A stretch of DNA of 64,000 nt. Source: Paraburkholderia sabiae (GTDB lineage Bacteria > Pseudomonadota > Gammaproteobacteria > Burkholderiales > Burkholderiaceae). The translations under genes and the position numbers were made by a program. The notes under the pieces are model-generated. The model saw only the letters and a program-made list of their open reading frames with translations, did not search any database and was not told the DNA's origin. This document shows, piece after piece, positions 9,034 through 17,214 of this stretch. The first letter of the stretch is position 1. Every line of letters begins with the position of its first letter. The stretch is from contig NZ_CP125295.1 of the NCBI RefSeq assembly GCF_030412785.1, positions 4,774,001-4,838,000 of the forward strand, given 5' to 3'.

Positions 9034-10353
9034 TCAATGCGCGTTCAATTTCGCGCGCGCCCAGACCAGCGTCAGCAGACTGACGATAGCGGCCATCATC
9101 AGATACAGCCCCGGCGCGAGGTTGTTGCCCGTTGCCGCGATCAGCGCCGCGACCGCGAGCGGCGTGAAGCCGCCGAAGATCGTCGTGCCGATGTTGTAGC
9201 CGAAGGCCATGCCCGTCGTGCGCGTGCGGGTCGGGAAGAGTTCGGCCATCAGCGCGGGAATCGGCGCGAAGTAGGTGGCCTTGAGCAGCGCGACCCAAGT
9301 GACGGCGGCGAGCAGCGTCGGCAGCGACGGATGCGCATTCATGAACATGAACGCGGGATACACCGTCACGAAGAACAGCGCGCCCGCGCCGAGCATGATG
9401 CGCGTGCGGCCCACCTTGTCCGACCAGTGCCCGACGATCGGCGTGAGCACCATGACGATCAGCCCCGCGAGCAGCGTCGCGATGAAGCCCGACGACGGCG
9501 CAAGACCGAGTTGGCGCGCCGCGTAGGTCGGCATGTAGAGAATCATGTAGTTGGCCGTCGTCGTGAGCACGAGCGAGCCGATCGACACCAGCACGCGCGA
9601 CTTCTGTGTCGCGAGCAGTTCGCGCACGGGCGATTCGGCTTTTTCAGTGCGCTCGAATTCGGGCGTTTCATCGATACGGCTGCGGATATAAAGCCCGACG
9701 GGACCGATCAGCATGCCGAACAGAAACGGGATGCGCCAGCCCCAGCCTTCGAGTTGCGGCTGCGTGAGCATGCCCGTCAGCACCGCGCCGAACGCGGACG
9801 CGAGCAGCGTGCTCGCGCCCTGGCTGGAGAACTGCCAGCTCGACATGAAGCCGCTGCGCTGCGGCGCGTGTTCGATCAGGAATGCCGTCGAACTGCCGAA
9901 CTCGCCGCCCGCCGAGAAACCCTGCAACAGCCGCGACGCGAAAATTCCGATCGGCGCGAGCAAGCCGATCGACGCGTACGTCGGCATCAGCGCGACCATG
10001 CCCGTGCCGAGCGTCATCATTGCGATCGACAGCGTGAGCGAAGCCTTGCGGCCTTTTCTGTCGCTGTACGAGCCGAGCACGAGCGCGCCGATCGGCCGCG
10101 CGAGATACGACAGCGCGAACGTGCCGAGCGTGAGCAGCAGCGAGACGGTTGCGTTGTGCGCGGGGAAGAACAGCTTCGACAACGTGGTCGCGAAGTAGCC
10201 GTAGGCGATCAGGTCGTAGAACTCGAGCGCGTTGCCGATCGACGTTGCGATGATCAGGCGCGACACGCTCGTGCCCGACTTCGCGGACGCGCCTGCTTCA
10301 TGCGAATCGTGCGACGAAGAAGGATGATGTGCGGTGACGGAATCCATGTTCAT
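9034..10353 (-). CDS. MFS transporter, metabolite:H+ symporter (MHS) type
   Basis: 439 aa from ATG 10353, supported by an upstream AGGA; an earlier ATG at 10386 would overlap the preceding gene. Twelve membrane segments are expected. The loop YSDRKGRKASL is MFS motif A, and GGEFGSSTAFLIEHAP is the helix-4/5 signature of the MHS group that includes ProP and dicarboxylate or shikimate carriers. It sits between an M20 peptidase and a serine hydrolase on one transcript (10 nt and 8 nt gaps), so it probably brings in the compound those two enzymes act on. The substrate cannot be named from sequence. Confidence 0.9.
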   Translation of the reverse strand: MNMDSVTAHHPSSSHDSHEAGASAKSGTSVSRLIIATSIGNALEFYDLIAYGYFATTLSKLFFPAHNATVSLLLTLGTFALSYLARPIGALVLGSYSDRKGRKASLTLSIAMMTLGTGMVALMPTYASIGLLAPIGIFASRLLQGFSAGGEFGSSTAFLIEHAPQRSGFMSSWQFSSQGASTLLASAFGAVLTGMLTQPQLEGWGWRIPFLFGMLIGPVGLYIRSRIDETPEFERTEKAESPVRELLATQKSRVLVSIGSLVLTTTANYMILYMPTYAARQLGLAPSSGFIATLLAGLIVMVLTPIVGHWSDKVGRTRIMLGAGALFFVTVYPAFMFMNAHPSLPTLLAAVTWVALLKATYFAPIPALMAELFPTRTRTTGMAFGYNIGTTIFGGFTPLAVAALIAATGNNLAPGLYLMMAAIVSLLTLVWARAKLNAH

Positions 10354-10363
10354 TGCGACGTCC

Positions 10364-11785
10364 TCAGGCGGGGGTGGTCGAAACATGCGGTGCGGGATTG
10401 TTTGCGCTCACGTCCTGCGCGCCGAGATCCCAGAAGAGGCCGGCCATGATGCGCAGTCCGTCGCGCACGACAGGGCCGAGCAGATGCTCGTTCGGCGCGT
10501 GCTGCGAGCAGCCGGGATACGAGTGCGGCACCCAGATCGTCGGCATGCCGAGCACGTCGGCGAAGACGTCGTTGGGCAGCGTGCCGCCGAGGTTCGGCAG
10601 CAGCACGGGCTCGTCGCCCGTCGTCTGACGCAGCGAACGCAGCGCCCATTGCACCCACGCGTTGTCGGGATCGACGCGTGTCGCGGGCGCGCCGCGCTCC
10701 ACGTCGAGTTCGATCATGCCGAAGCCGTGCTCGTCGAGATGCTTGCGCACGATCGATTCGAGGTTCTGCCAGTCCGTGCCGACCACGAAGCGGATCTGCA
10801 TGAACGCGATGGCCGAAGGCGGAATCGCGTTGACGGGCTTCTCCGGGTTGCCGGTGCGGAACGCGAGCACTTCGAGGTTGTTCCAGCCGAACACGCGCTC
10901 GGTTGGCGTGAGGCCCGGCTCGCCGTAGTCGGTATCGACGGTCGGTTCGCCCGGATTGCCGCCCACGGCGATGTCCGACAACGCACGACGCACCGAGTCG
11001 GGAATGGGCGGCGGGCGCAGCCCGTCGACGAGAATCTTGCCGTCCGCATCGACCATCGACGCAATCGCGCTCGCGAGCACGACGCCCGGATTGCGCAGCA
11101 GCCCGCCCCAGTTGCCCGAATGATGGCCGCCTTCGCGCAGCGTCAGTTCGAGCTTGAAGTTCACCAGACCGCGCGAGCCGAGAAAGAGCGTCGGACGATG
11201 CGCGGACAGGCGCGGGCCGTCGGAGGCGATCAGCACGTCGGCGGCGAGTTCGTCGCGCAGTTGTGTGCAGAGCGCGTGCAGGCCCGGCGAGCCGACTTCC
11301 TCGCCCGTTTCGAACAGCAGCTTCAGATTGAAGCCGAGTTTGCCGCCGCGCGCGTCGAGCACGGCCTTCAATGCGGCGAGATTGATGCTGTGCTGGCCTT
11401 TGTTGTCGGCGGTGCCGCGGCCGTACCAGCGTTCGCCGTCGACGGTCACGTCCCACGGCGAGAGCCCGTCGCGCCACTGCGCGTCGTAGCCGCGCACGAC
11501 GTCGCCGTGACCGTAGCTGAGCACGGTCGGCAGCGCATCGTCTTCATGGCGATGCGCGATCAGGAACGGACCTGCGCCTTTCGCGGGATTGTCGACGACC
11601 CGGCAGGTGAAGCCCCACTGTGTGAGCAGCGGCGTCAGTTCGTCGTCGAGATAGCCGCGCAGGCGTTCGCCGCTGTCGGTCTCCTGGCTCTCCGTGCGAT
11701 ACGCGACGCGGCGCCGCAAGTCATCGAGAAAACGGCCGGAATCATACTGGCTGGCCGCGTTTTGAATGGCGATATCACGAGTCAA
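10364..11785 (-). CDS. M20 family metallopeptidase
   Basis: About 473 aa. The metal and catalytic motifs of the M20 di-zinc family are visible: YGHGDVV, the bridging Asp in GTADNKGQ, and the general-base pair in ETGEEVGSPG. A lid/dimerisation insert lies in the middle. Start choice: an AGGAG lies 8 nt before a TTG at 11785, giving a protein beginning MTRDIAIQ; an ATG at 11815 lacks a ribosome-binding site but remains possible. Members cleave dipeptides, acyl-amino acids or carbamoyl-amino acids in the cytoplasm. It heads the operon with the MHS transporter and serine hydrolase and is divergent from a LysR regulator. Confidence 0.88.
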   Translation of the reverse strand: MTRDIAIQNAASQYDSGRFLDDLRRRVAYRTESQETDSGERLRGYLDDELTPLLTQWGFTCRVVDNPAKGAGPFLIAHRHEDDALPTVLSYGHGDVVRGYDAQWRDGLSPWDVTVDGERWYGRGTADNKGQHSINLAALKAVLDARGGKLGFNLKLLFETGEEVGSPGLHALCTQLRDELAADVLIASDGPRLSAHRPTLFLGSRGLVNFKLELTLREGGHHSGNWGGLLRNPGVVLASAIASMVDADGKILVDGLRPPPIPDSVRRALSDIAVGGNPGEPTVDTDYGEPGLTPTERVFGWNNLEVLAFRTGNPEKPVNAIPPSAIAFMQIRFVVGTDWQNLESIVRKHLDEHGFGMIELDVERGAPATRVDPDNAWVQWALRSLRQTTGDEPVLLPNLGGTLPNDVFADVLGMPTIWVPHSYPGCSQHAPNEHLLGPVVRDGLRIMAGLFWDLGAQDVSANNPAPHVSTTPA

Positions 11786-11921
11786 CGGCAGGTCTCCTGT
11801 GCTTCGCGCCGACATAGGGCGCGGGTTCGTCAATAAGCAGTCGAATCGATGCTGCGGTCGCCGATATTTCTGCACAATTACAATATTTGCGACGAATCGT
11901 TGCCGAAACGGCAAAGCGGAC

Positions 11922-12827
11922 ATGGACAACACAGCACTGCGTTACTTTCTGGAAGTGGCTCGCAGCGGGTCGCTGAGCAAGGCATCGGAGCGGCTTTTCG
12001 TCGCCGTGTCGGCGTTGAGCCGGCAGATCGGCAAGCTGGAGGAAGAACTGGGGACGCCGCTATTCGAACGTCGTCCGCGCGGGATGGTGCTGAGCGACGC
12101 CGGCCGCCTGCTGGCGGAACACGCACGGCGCAGCGTGCTCGAAACGGAGCGCGTGATCGGCGAAATCCGCGGGCTGGCGGAGGAGGGGCACGCGACGATC
12201 CGCGTCGCGAGTTCGGAGGGCGTCGCGCCGCATTTTCTGCCGCAGGTGTTCGCGCATTTTCTGAAGACGTATCCGTCGACGCATTTTCAGCTCGACGTGT
12301 CCGCGCCATCCGTGGCGACGCAGCGGGTGAGGGAAGGGACGGTGGACATCGCCGTGTGCTTCAGCATCGCGCCGGAGAAGGAGATCAACGTGCACTACTC
12401 GCAGCGCGCGCCGATCTATGCGCTGGTGCGGCGCGGGCATCCGCTGGCGGCGCGCGAGTCGGTGTCGTTGAAGGACCTCACGCCGTGGCCGCTCGCGATG
12501 GACAACCAGGGCGTGACGATCCGGCAGCTGTTCGATATTTCATGCAGCCTCGAAGGGCTGATTTTCGAGCCGGTGTTCGTCAGCAACTATCACGCGGCGC
12601 TGCAGAGTTTCGTGAGGCTGACGGATGCTGTGACGCTGACGGGTTATCTGACCGTGCGCAGCCGGCTCGAAGTGGATGGTTTGGCGGCGATTCCGATTAC
12701 GAACCCCGAACTGCATCAGCGCACGCTGCAGGTTCAGACGATGGCGGGACGCACGCTGCCGCAGACAGTGCAGGCGTTCGTCGATTTGTTGAAGCGGGCG
12801 ATTGATGCGCCGGAGATTGTGGATTGA
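11922..12827 (+). CDS. LysR-family transcriptional regulator
   Basis: 301 aa from the ATG at 11922; the frame extends upstream into the divergent promoter but has no signal there. The N-terminal helix-turn-helix (LRYFLEVARSGSLSKASER, then LSRQIGKLEEELG) occupies about residues 1-60, followed by the effector-binding domain. It is divergent from the M20 peptidase operon with a gap of roughly 106-136 bp, the classic layout for a LysR regulator and its target. It most likely activates that operon in response to the imported substrate. The effector is unknown. Confidence 0.9.
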   Translation: MDNTALRYFLEVARSGSLSKASERLFVAVSALSRQIGKLEEELGTPLFERRPRGMVLSDAGRLLAEHARRSVLETERVIGEIRGLAEEGHATIRVASSEGVAPHFLPQVFAHFLKTYPSTHFQLDVSAPSVATQRVREGTVDIAVCFSIAPEKEINVHYSQRAPIYALVRRGHPLAARESVSLKDLTPWPLAMDNQGVTIRQLFDISCSLEGLIFEPVFVSNYHAALQSFVRLTDAVTLTGYLTVRSRLEVDGLAAIPITNPELHQRTLQVQTMAGRTLPQTVQAFVDLLKRAIDAPEIVD

Positions 12828-12921
12828 CAGGCGTTTCAGCGAAACGCACGGCAGAAGGGCGATGCTATGATCGGGCCATGCGCACGATCGATTCGACACA
12901 CCATTTGCGCTCACAACACAG

Positions 12922-13683
12922 ATGACACTTTCACCTAGCGCGCAATTCGAGGCCATCGATAACGACAAGTCGAAGCTCGACGCGGCTCGCCCGTTGCCGA
13001 AGCATTCGCTCGCCACATTGCGCGAGAAGCTGGCACTGGAATGGACCTATCACTCCAACGCAATCGAAGGCAACACGCTTACGCTGCGTGAGACCAAGGT
13101 CGTACTCGAAGGCATTACGGTAGGCGGGAAATCGCTTCGAGAGCATTTCGAAGCGACCAACCATCGCGATGCCATCCTCTATGTCGAGGAACTGGTCGCG
13201 AAGGACGAGTCATTGTCGGAATGGCAAATCCGCAACATTCACAGTCTCGTGCTGAAGGGCATCGACGATGGTGAAGCAGGGCGGTATCGGCAGGAAAACG
13301 TCGTGATTGCGGGCGCAAGCACGATTCCGCCGGACTTTCTCCATCTGCCCGCGGAAATGAAGTCGCTCGTCGAATGGCACGCCCAGGCGCGCGCGCTGCA
13401 TCCTGTTGCGCGTGCTTCCGAACTCCACACGCGGTTCGTCAAGATTCATCCTTTCGTGGACGGCAACGGACGTACAGCGCGCCTGTTGCTGAATTTCGAA
13501 TTGATGAAGGCGGGCTATCCCCCAGCGATCATCCGCAAGGAAGATCGCCTCGCGTACTACGATGCACTCGATGAAGCCTGCGTGACGGGTGATTACACCG
13601 CGATCACGCTGCTCGTCGCGCAAGCGGTTCAGCGTTCGCTCGACACTTACCTGCAGGTCCTTGGGCTGCGCGACGAACCCTGA
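12922..13683 (+). CDS. Fic-domain AMP-transferase with N-terminal inhibitory helix
   Basis: 253 aa. The complete Fic core motif HPFVDGNGRTAR begins at His176, so the enzyme should be active in transferring AMP from ATP to a protein hydroxyl. An (S/T)xxxE(G/N) inhibitory motif is present as SNAIEG at residues 45-50, which makes this a class II Fic protein whose own N-terminus blocks ATP binding. No antitoxin gene is therefore needed, and none is seen. A 15-codon open frame (12878-12925) overlaps the start as ATGA and may couple translation. The gene ends exactly where a fragment of a GntP permease begins on the other strand, suggesting it was inserted there. Confidence 0.9.
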   Translation: MTLSPSAQFEAIDNDKSKLDAARPLPKHSLATLREKLALEWTYHSNAIEGNTLTLRETKVVLEGITVGGKSLREHFEATNHRDAILYVEELVAKDESLSEWQIRNIHSLVLKGIDDGEAGRYRQENVVIAGASTIPPDFLHLPAEMKSLVEWHAQARALHPVARASELHTRFVKIHPFVDGNGRTARLLLNFELMKAGYPPAIIRKEDRLAYYDALDEACVTGDYTAITLLVAQAVQRSLDTYLQVLGLRDEP

Positions 13684-13816
13684 CGTTGCTTCATCCCAGA
13701 AGCCCGCGTCGTCGACGTGGCAGAAGAACACGGACCCCGCGCCGATCGCGAGCGCCATCAGCGAATTGTCGGTGGCCGACAATCCTGCGACGACAGGCGC
13801 GTTAACGCCGCGTGCG
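13684..13816 (-). pseudogene. Remnant of a GntP-family gluconate permease
   Basis: The minus strand reads about 40 codons that include APVVAGLSATDNSLMALAI and AGSVFFCHVDDAGFW. This matches the conserved C-terminal region of GntP gluconate permeases (the GAGS...H.ND.GFW segment). There is no start codon or membrane domain before it, and the rest of the permease is absent. The fragment abuts the fic stop codon. It looks like a leftover after a deletion or replacement; the identification rests on remembered family sequence. Confidence 0.65.
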
Positions 13817-13854
13817 TAATGCCCAGATCGCTTTAAAAAACGCAATGCTTCTAA

Positions 13855-13883
13855 TTGACAATGATTTATTGCGAGTTTTAAAT
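13855..13883 (+). promoter_or_regulatory. Candidate sigma-70 promoter
   Basis: TTGACA at 13855-13860, a 17-nt spacer, then TTAAAT at 13878-13883. The -35 box is perfect and the -10 matches 4 of 6. It lies in an AT-rich stretch upstream of the porin, but a hairpin at 14030-14058 sits between it and the porin start. Confidence 0.45.
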
Positions 13884-14029
13884 AGAATTTAAATCAGGTC
13901 ATTGGATTGCCATTCCTTACCATTATAAGAATAGGAAAGGTAAATGCGCATTCCGCCGCTTGCGGCTTTAACAACCGATTCATAGAATCCGCAGGCCTGT
14001 ATTCCGGGAACAGCTAGAATTGGGCACTT

Positions 14030-14062
14030 GGGGCGCATCCGCGAGAGGGATGCGCCCCATTT
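14030..14062 (+). terminator. Hairpin, possible terminator upstream of porin
   Basis: An 11-bp perfect stem, GGGGCGCATCC at 14030-14040 and GGATGCGCCCC at 14048-14058, with a 7-nt loop. It is followed by ATTTCA, a weak U-tract. With the promoter at 13855 it could bound a short transcript. Confidence 0.45.
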
Positions 14063-14223
14063 CACATCTGCACCTGCATCGCCGAAATTACGAATAGCGT
14101 TACCGGGAAGATTAGGAAAGCATTTAAAGGGTGGTTAAAACACAACGACAAAGTCGCAATGCCAGATCAATCAGATATTCTCCGCGCCACGATAGCATTC
14201 GTTATCGGAATAATGGAGAAAAG

Positions 14224-15363
14224 ATGAAAAAGCTCGTACTCTCGACCCTCTCGCTCGCGCTGTTCGCCACGGCCGGCGCAGCACACGCTCAAAATTCGGT
14301 GACGCTCTACGGTTTGCTCGATACGGGCCTCACGTACTCCAGCAACTCCGGCGGTCACAGCAACATCCAGCAGGCTAGCGGCATCCTGAACGGCAACCGT
14401 TGGGGCCTGCGCGGCTCGGAAGATCTCGGCAATGGCCTGAAGGCGATCTTCACACTGGAAAGCGGCTTTAACCTGTCGACAGGCGCGATGGGCCAGAACA
14501 GCCGACTGTTCGGCCGCCAGGCATTCGTCGGTCTCGCAAGCAACCAGTACGGTTCGGTGACGCTCGGTCGTCAGTACGACAACCTCGTCGACAATCTGGG
14601 CCCGCTGTCGCTGAACGGCACGCAATACGGCGGCACGCTGGCTTCGCACCCGTACGACAACGACAACCTGAACAACTCGTTCCGCGTCAGCAACTCGGTG
14701 AAGTATCAGAGCGTCGATTACGCGGGCTTCAAGCTCGGCGCGATGTACGGCTTTTCGAACGAAGCTGACGGCTTCTCGGACAACCGCGCGTACAGCGTCG
14801 GCGCAACGTACGCATTCGGCGGCCTGAAGGTTGCGGCGGCTTACCTGCAACTGAACGGCGCGGGCTCGAGCAACACGAGCGGCGCAGTGAGCACGGACGC
14901 GACCTTCACGGCTTCGCGTCAACGCACGTACGGCGCGGGCGTCAGCTACGCGTTCGGTCCGGCGAACGTCGGCTTCGTCTTCACGCAGACGCAACTCGCG
15001 AACGCGACGGCGATCGGCTCGACGGCATCGGGCAAGTCGAGCGGCTTCACGCTGAACGGCACGGGTGCGCACTTCACGAACTTCGAACTGAACGGCCGCT
15101 ATGCGATCACGCCGGCATGGTCGCTGTCGGGTGCCTACACGTACACCGATGCAAGCCTGCAAGGCGTCGATCCGAAGTACCACCAGATCACGCTGCAATC
15201 GGATTACGCACTGTCCAAGCGCACCGATGTCTATGCTGAAGCGGCTTACCAGCACGTCGGCAGCACGGGCAGCTCGGGTATCACGGCGCACATCGTCGGC
15301 GTGAGCGCTTCGTCGACGGATTCGCAAGTCGTCGGCACGGTCGGCATCCGTCACCGCTTCTAA
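14224..15363 (+). CDS. Outer-membrane porin (Gram-negative Porin_4 family)
   Basis: 379 aa from ATG 14224, which has GGAG a few bases upstream; the longer frame from 14131 has no site. A signal peptide MKKLVLSTLSLALFATAGAA ends at AHA, and the mature protein begins QNSVTLYGLLDTG, the hallmark of Burkholderiaceae OmpC-like porins. The sequence is rich in alternating beta-strand segments and ends in GIRHRF, with the terminal Phe needed for outer-membrane insertion. It should form a 16-strand trimeric channel for small hydrophilic solutes. A terminator follows 93 nt after the stop, so it is probably monocistronic. Confidence 0.95.
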   Translation: MKKLVLSTLSLALFATAGAAHAQNSVTLYGLLDTGLTYSSNSGGHSNIQQASGILNGNRWGLRGSEDLGNGLKAIFTLESGFNLSTGAMGQNSRLFGRQAFVGLASNQYGSVTLGRQYDNLVDNLGPLSLNGTQYGGTLASHPYDNDNLNNSFRVSNSVKYQSVDYAGFKLGAMYGFSNEADGFSDNRAYSVGATYAFGGLKVAAAYLQLNGAGSSNTSGAVSTDATFTASRQRTYGAGVSYAFGPANVGFVFTQTQLANATAIGSTASGKSSGFTLNGTGAHFTNFELNGRYAITPAWSLSGAYTYTDASLQGVDPKYHQITLQSDYALSKRTDVYAEAAYQHVGSTGSSGITAHIVGVSASSTDSQVVGTVGIRHRF

Positions 15364-15455
15364 GCGGCTCGACGTGTGCGAGATTCAGTGCATGCGATGC
15401 ATCGCGGTATGACGTGACATTGCGTGGTTTTGAGTCTCGCGCGAGACTGCTTCTG

Positions 15456-15492
15456 ACGCGCGTTCCGTGTGCAGCGGAGCGCGCGTTTTTTC
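15456..15492 (+). terminator. Rho-independent terminator of the porin gene
   Basis: Stem ACGCGCGTTCCG (15456-15467) pairs with CGGAGCGCGCGT (15475-15486) with one G-U pair, and is followed by a run of T. It lies after the porin stop at 15363. Confidence 0.8.
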
Positions 15493-15611
15493 TTGTCTGC
15501 GCTGGGCGCGAAAGATGGCTGGGCGAGGGCGCGTGGCACTCGAATGGATCTGCGGGCGCTTCGGGCGCGCGGATATAATCGCGCTCGACTATCGTCAGGG
15601 AGACGTTGCCT

Positions 15612-16067
15612 GTGAAAAAGATCAATGCATGTGTGTTGGCTGCTCTGGTGCTCGCCGGTTGTTCGTCCGCCGAAAAGGAAGCGCGCCAGGCGCAGGCGTA
15701 TCAGCACAACGAAACCAGTCTCGCCGCCGCGCAGCGCAATGCAGCCGTCGATTGCCAGGAGGCGCAGTGCGACGCCGCGTGGGCGCAGACGAAGCGCTAC
15801 GTCGAGCAGCACTCCGATACGTCGGTGACGCGCGCCGATGCGCTGGCGATCGAAACCGAAGTGCCGTATAGCTCGGGCAAGGTGTCGTTTTCCGCGACGC
15901 GAGTGGCCAAACCCGGTGGCGCGACGCTCACGCTGTTCGCGCAATGTCGCGGGATGTATGGACCGGACAATGCCAAGGGTTCGGATTACGACGATTGTGT
16001 TGAGAAGATTCTGAAGACACAGAATGGGTATGCGGCGTTTGTTCGGGGGCGTGGCGCGGCGCAGTGA
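15612..16067 (+). CDS. Small lipoprotein of unknown function
   Basis: 151 aa from GTG 15612, which has GGGAGA 8 nt upstream. The N-terminus MKKINACVLAALVLAGC is a lipoprotein signal with the lipobox LAGC, so the protein should be acylated and anchored to a membrane. The mature part is hydrophilic, with several cysteines (DCQEAQCDAAW, FAQCRGMY, YDDCVEKI) that may form disulfides. I do not recognise a domain. It stands alone between the porin terminator and the convergent ProQ-family gene, so context gives no function. Confidence 0.8.
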   Translation: MKKINACVLAALVLAGCSSAEKEARQAQAYQHNETSLAAAQRNAAVDCQEAQCDAAWAQTKRYVEQHSDTSVTRADALAIETEVPYSSGKVSFSATRVAKPGGATLTLFAQCRGMYGPDNAKGSDYDDCVEKILKTQNGYAAFVRGRGAAQ

Positions 16068-16218
16068 TTTGTTGTTGGTGCGGGGATGGCTGGCTGGGGT
16101 TGGCTAAAAGCGGACATTACAACTTGGCCGCTACATCCAGAATGTTGATAATTAAGATTATGTCAAATAACGAATAAGCAGCAGCAAACCCGCCACCGCT
16201 CCCTACAACCTCAATCCA

Positions 16219-16893
16219 TCAACCTTGCGCCTGATCAGCAGCCGGCGCGTTTCCTTCTTCGCCATCCGTGCTGGCCGGAGCCTCAGCGGAAGTCGCAGCC
16301 GCAGCCGCAGTCGCATCACCCGCCGCCTTCTCAACAACACCCGCACCATCAGTCTTCGCCGCCGGTTTCGTCCGGCCGCCCGAACGACGTCGCGCGAACG
16401 CCGATTCCGACGCCGTGACCTTGCCCGTTTCCGCGCCCGTCAGATCGACGCGCGATGCGCCTTCCGTCAGGCTCGCCCAATAGCGGCTGCCACGGCACCA
16501 CGTGCTCACGGCATCGCGGACTTCCTGCTCGGTCAGTTTCAGTTCGCCGGCCTGCGCGAGCAGATCGTCGAGAATGCCGATTTTCAGCGCGACCTTCGGT
16601 GCAGGATTCTTCGGAAATGCCAGCGGGAACCGCTTCTGCAACTTGCCGATGGTATGCACGACGGGATCGACGGGATTCTGCTGCTTCGCGGCCGGACGCG
16701 CGGGCGCCGGCTTGCGGTCCGCCTTCGCGGCAGGCTTGCCCGCCGGACGCGCGTCTCTGGGTTTCGAGTCCTTAGCCTTCGCATCCTTGCCCGGGTGGGC
16801 AGCGTGCGTGTCCGCAGCCTGCTTTTCCTTGCGCTGCGCTTTTGCCTGCTTGGCGAGTTCGTCCCTCAGCTTCGCCAGTTGTTCAAAGCCCAT
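16219..16893 (-). CDS. ProQ/FinO-domain RNA chaperone
   Basis: 224 aa from ATG 16893, chosen because AAGGTG lies 7 nt upstream and family proteins start MGFEQLAKLR. The N-terminus is a basic helix, followed by a Lys/Ala/Pro-rich linker. The ProQ/FinO domain covers about residues 75-150: it includes LQKRFPLAFPKNPAPKVALK and the segment around VSTWCRGSRYWASL, where the RNA-binding surface lies. A long Ala-rich, disordered C-terminus follows. ProQ proteins bind structured small RNAs and mRNA 3' ends. The gene is single, with no operon partner. Confidence 0.85.
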   Translation of the reverse strand: MGFEQLAKLRDELAKQAKAQRKEKQAADTHAAHPGKDAKAKDSKPRDARPAGKPAAKADRKPAPARPAAKQQNPVDPVVHTIGKLQKRFPLAFPKNPAPKVALKIGILDDLLAQAGELKLTEQEVRDAVSTWCRGSRYWASLTEGASRVDLTGAETGKVTASESAFARRRSGGRTKPAAKTDGAGVVEKAAGDATAAAAATSAEAPASTDGEEGNAPAADQAQG

Positions 16894-17214
16894 GTGTTCA
16901 CCTTCATTGCAATGACGCAGGATTGTAGCAGCCGCTGAGCATCTCGATGCCCACTGGCTCTCCTTGCTGTCCGTCCATGATGCATGCCGTTGATGGCTTT
17001 TTGCTGTCGCCATGCCGATTTCAGCGCGTCACAAACGGAAATTCAACCGCCGACGCGGCCAGCAAGCGCCGATCCCGGCCCGCAAATGCAACTCGATGCA
17101 GCATGCGGGCCCGCAAAAGCAAAGCGCCGCAATCGCGGCGCCCTGTCCTGCTCGACGGCAACTTCAGCCAACCGTCAAGCAGCGTTCAAACGATAAAACA
17201 GCTTCAGGCGAGAA
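16894..17214. other. Intergenic region between proQ-like and porin genes
   Basis: About 320 nt without a supported gene. It holds the upstream region of the ProQ-family gene and the terminator of the minus-strand porin (about 17112-17143). Short frames here have no ribosome-binding site and no recognisable product. Confidence 0.5.
17112..17143 (-). terminator. Rho-independent terminator of the second porin
   Basis: On the minus strand GCGCCGC-GATT-GCGGCGC (17141 to 17124) is followed by TTTGCTTTTGC. It lies about 75 nt past the porin stop. Confidence 0.7.

Noticed and set aside
8791..10449. 552-codon plus-strand frame opposite the MHS transporter
   Set aside because: Arg/Glu/His-rich shadow sequence; the minus-strand MFS protein has clear family motifs and good operon spacing.
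12831..12847. Short hairpin GCGTTTC-AGC-GAAACGC after the LysR gene
   Set aside because: Only 7 bp and no T run follows, so it is too weak to call a terminator.
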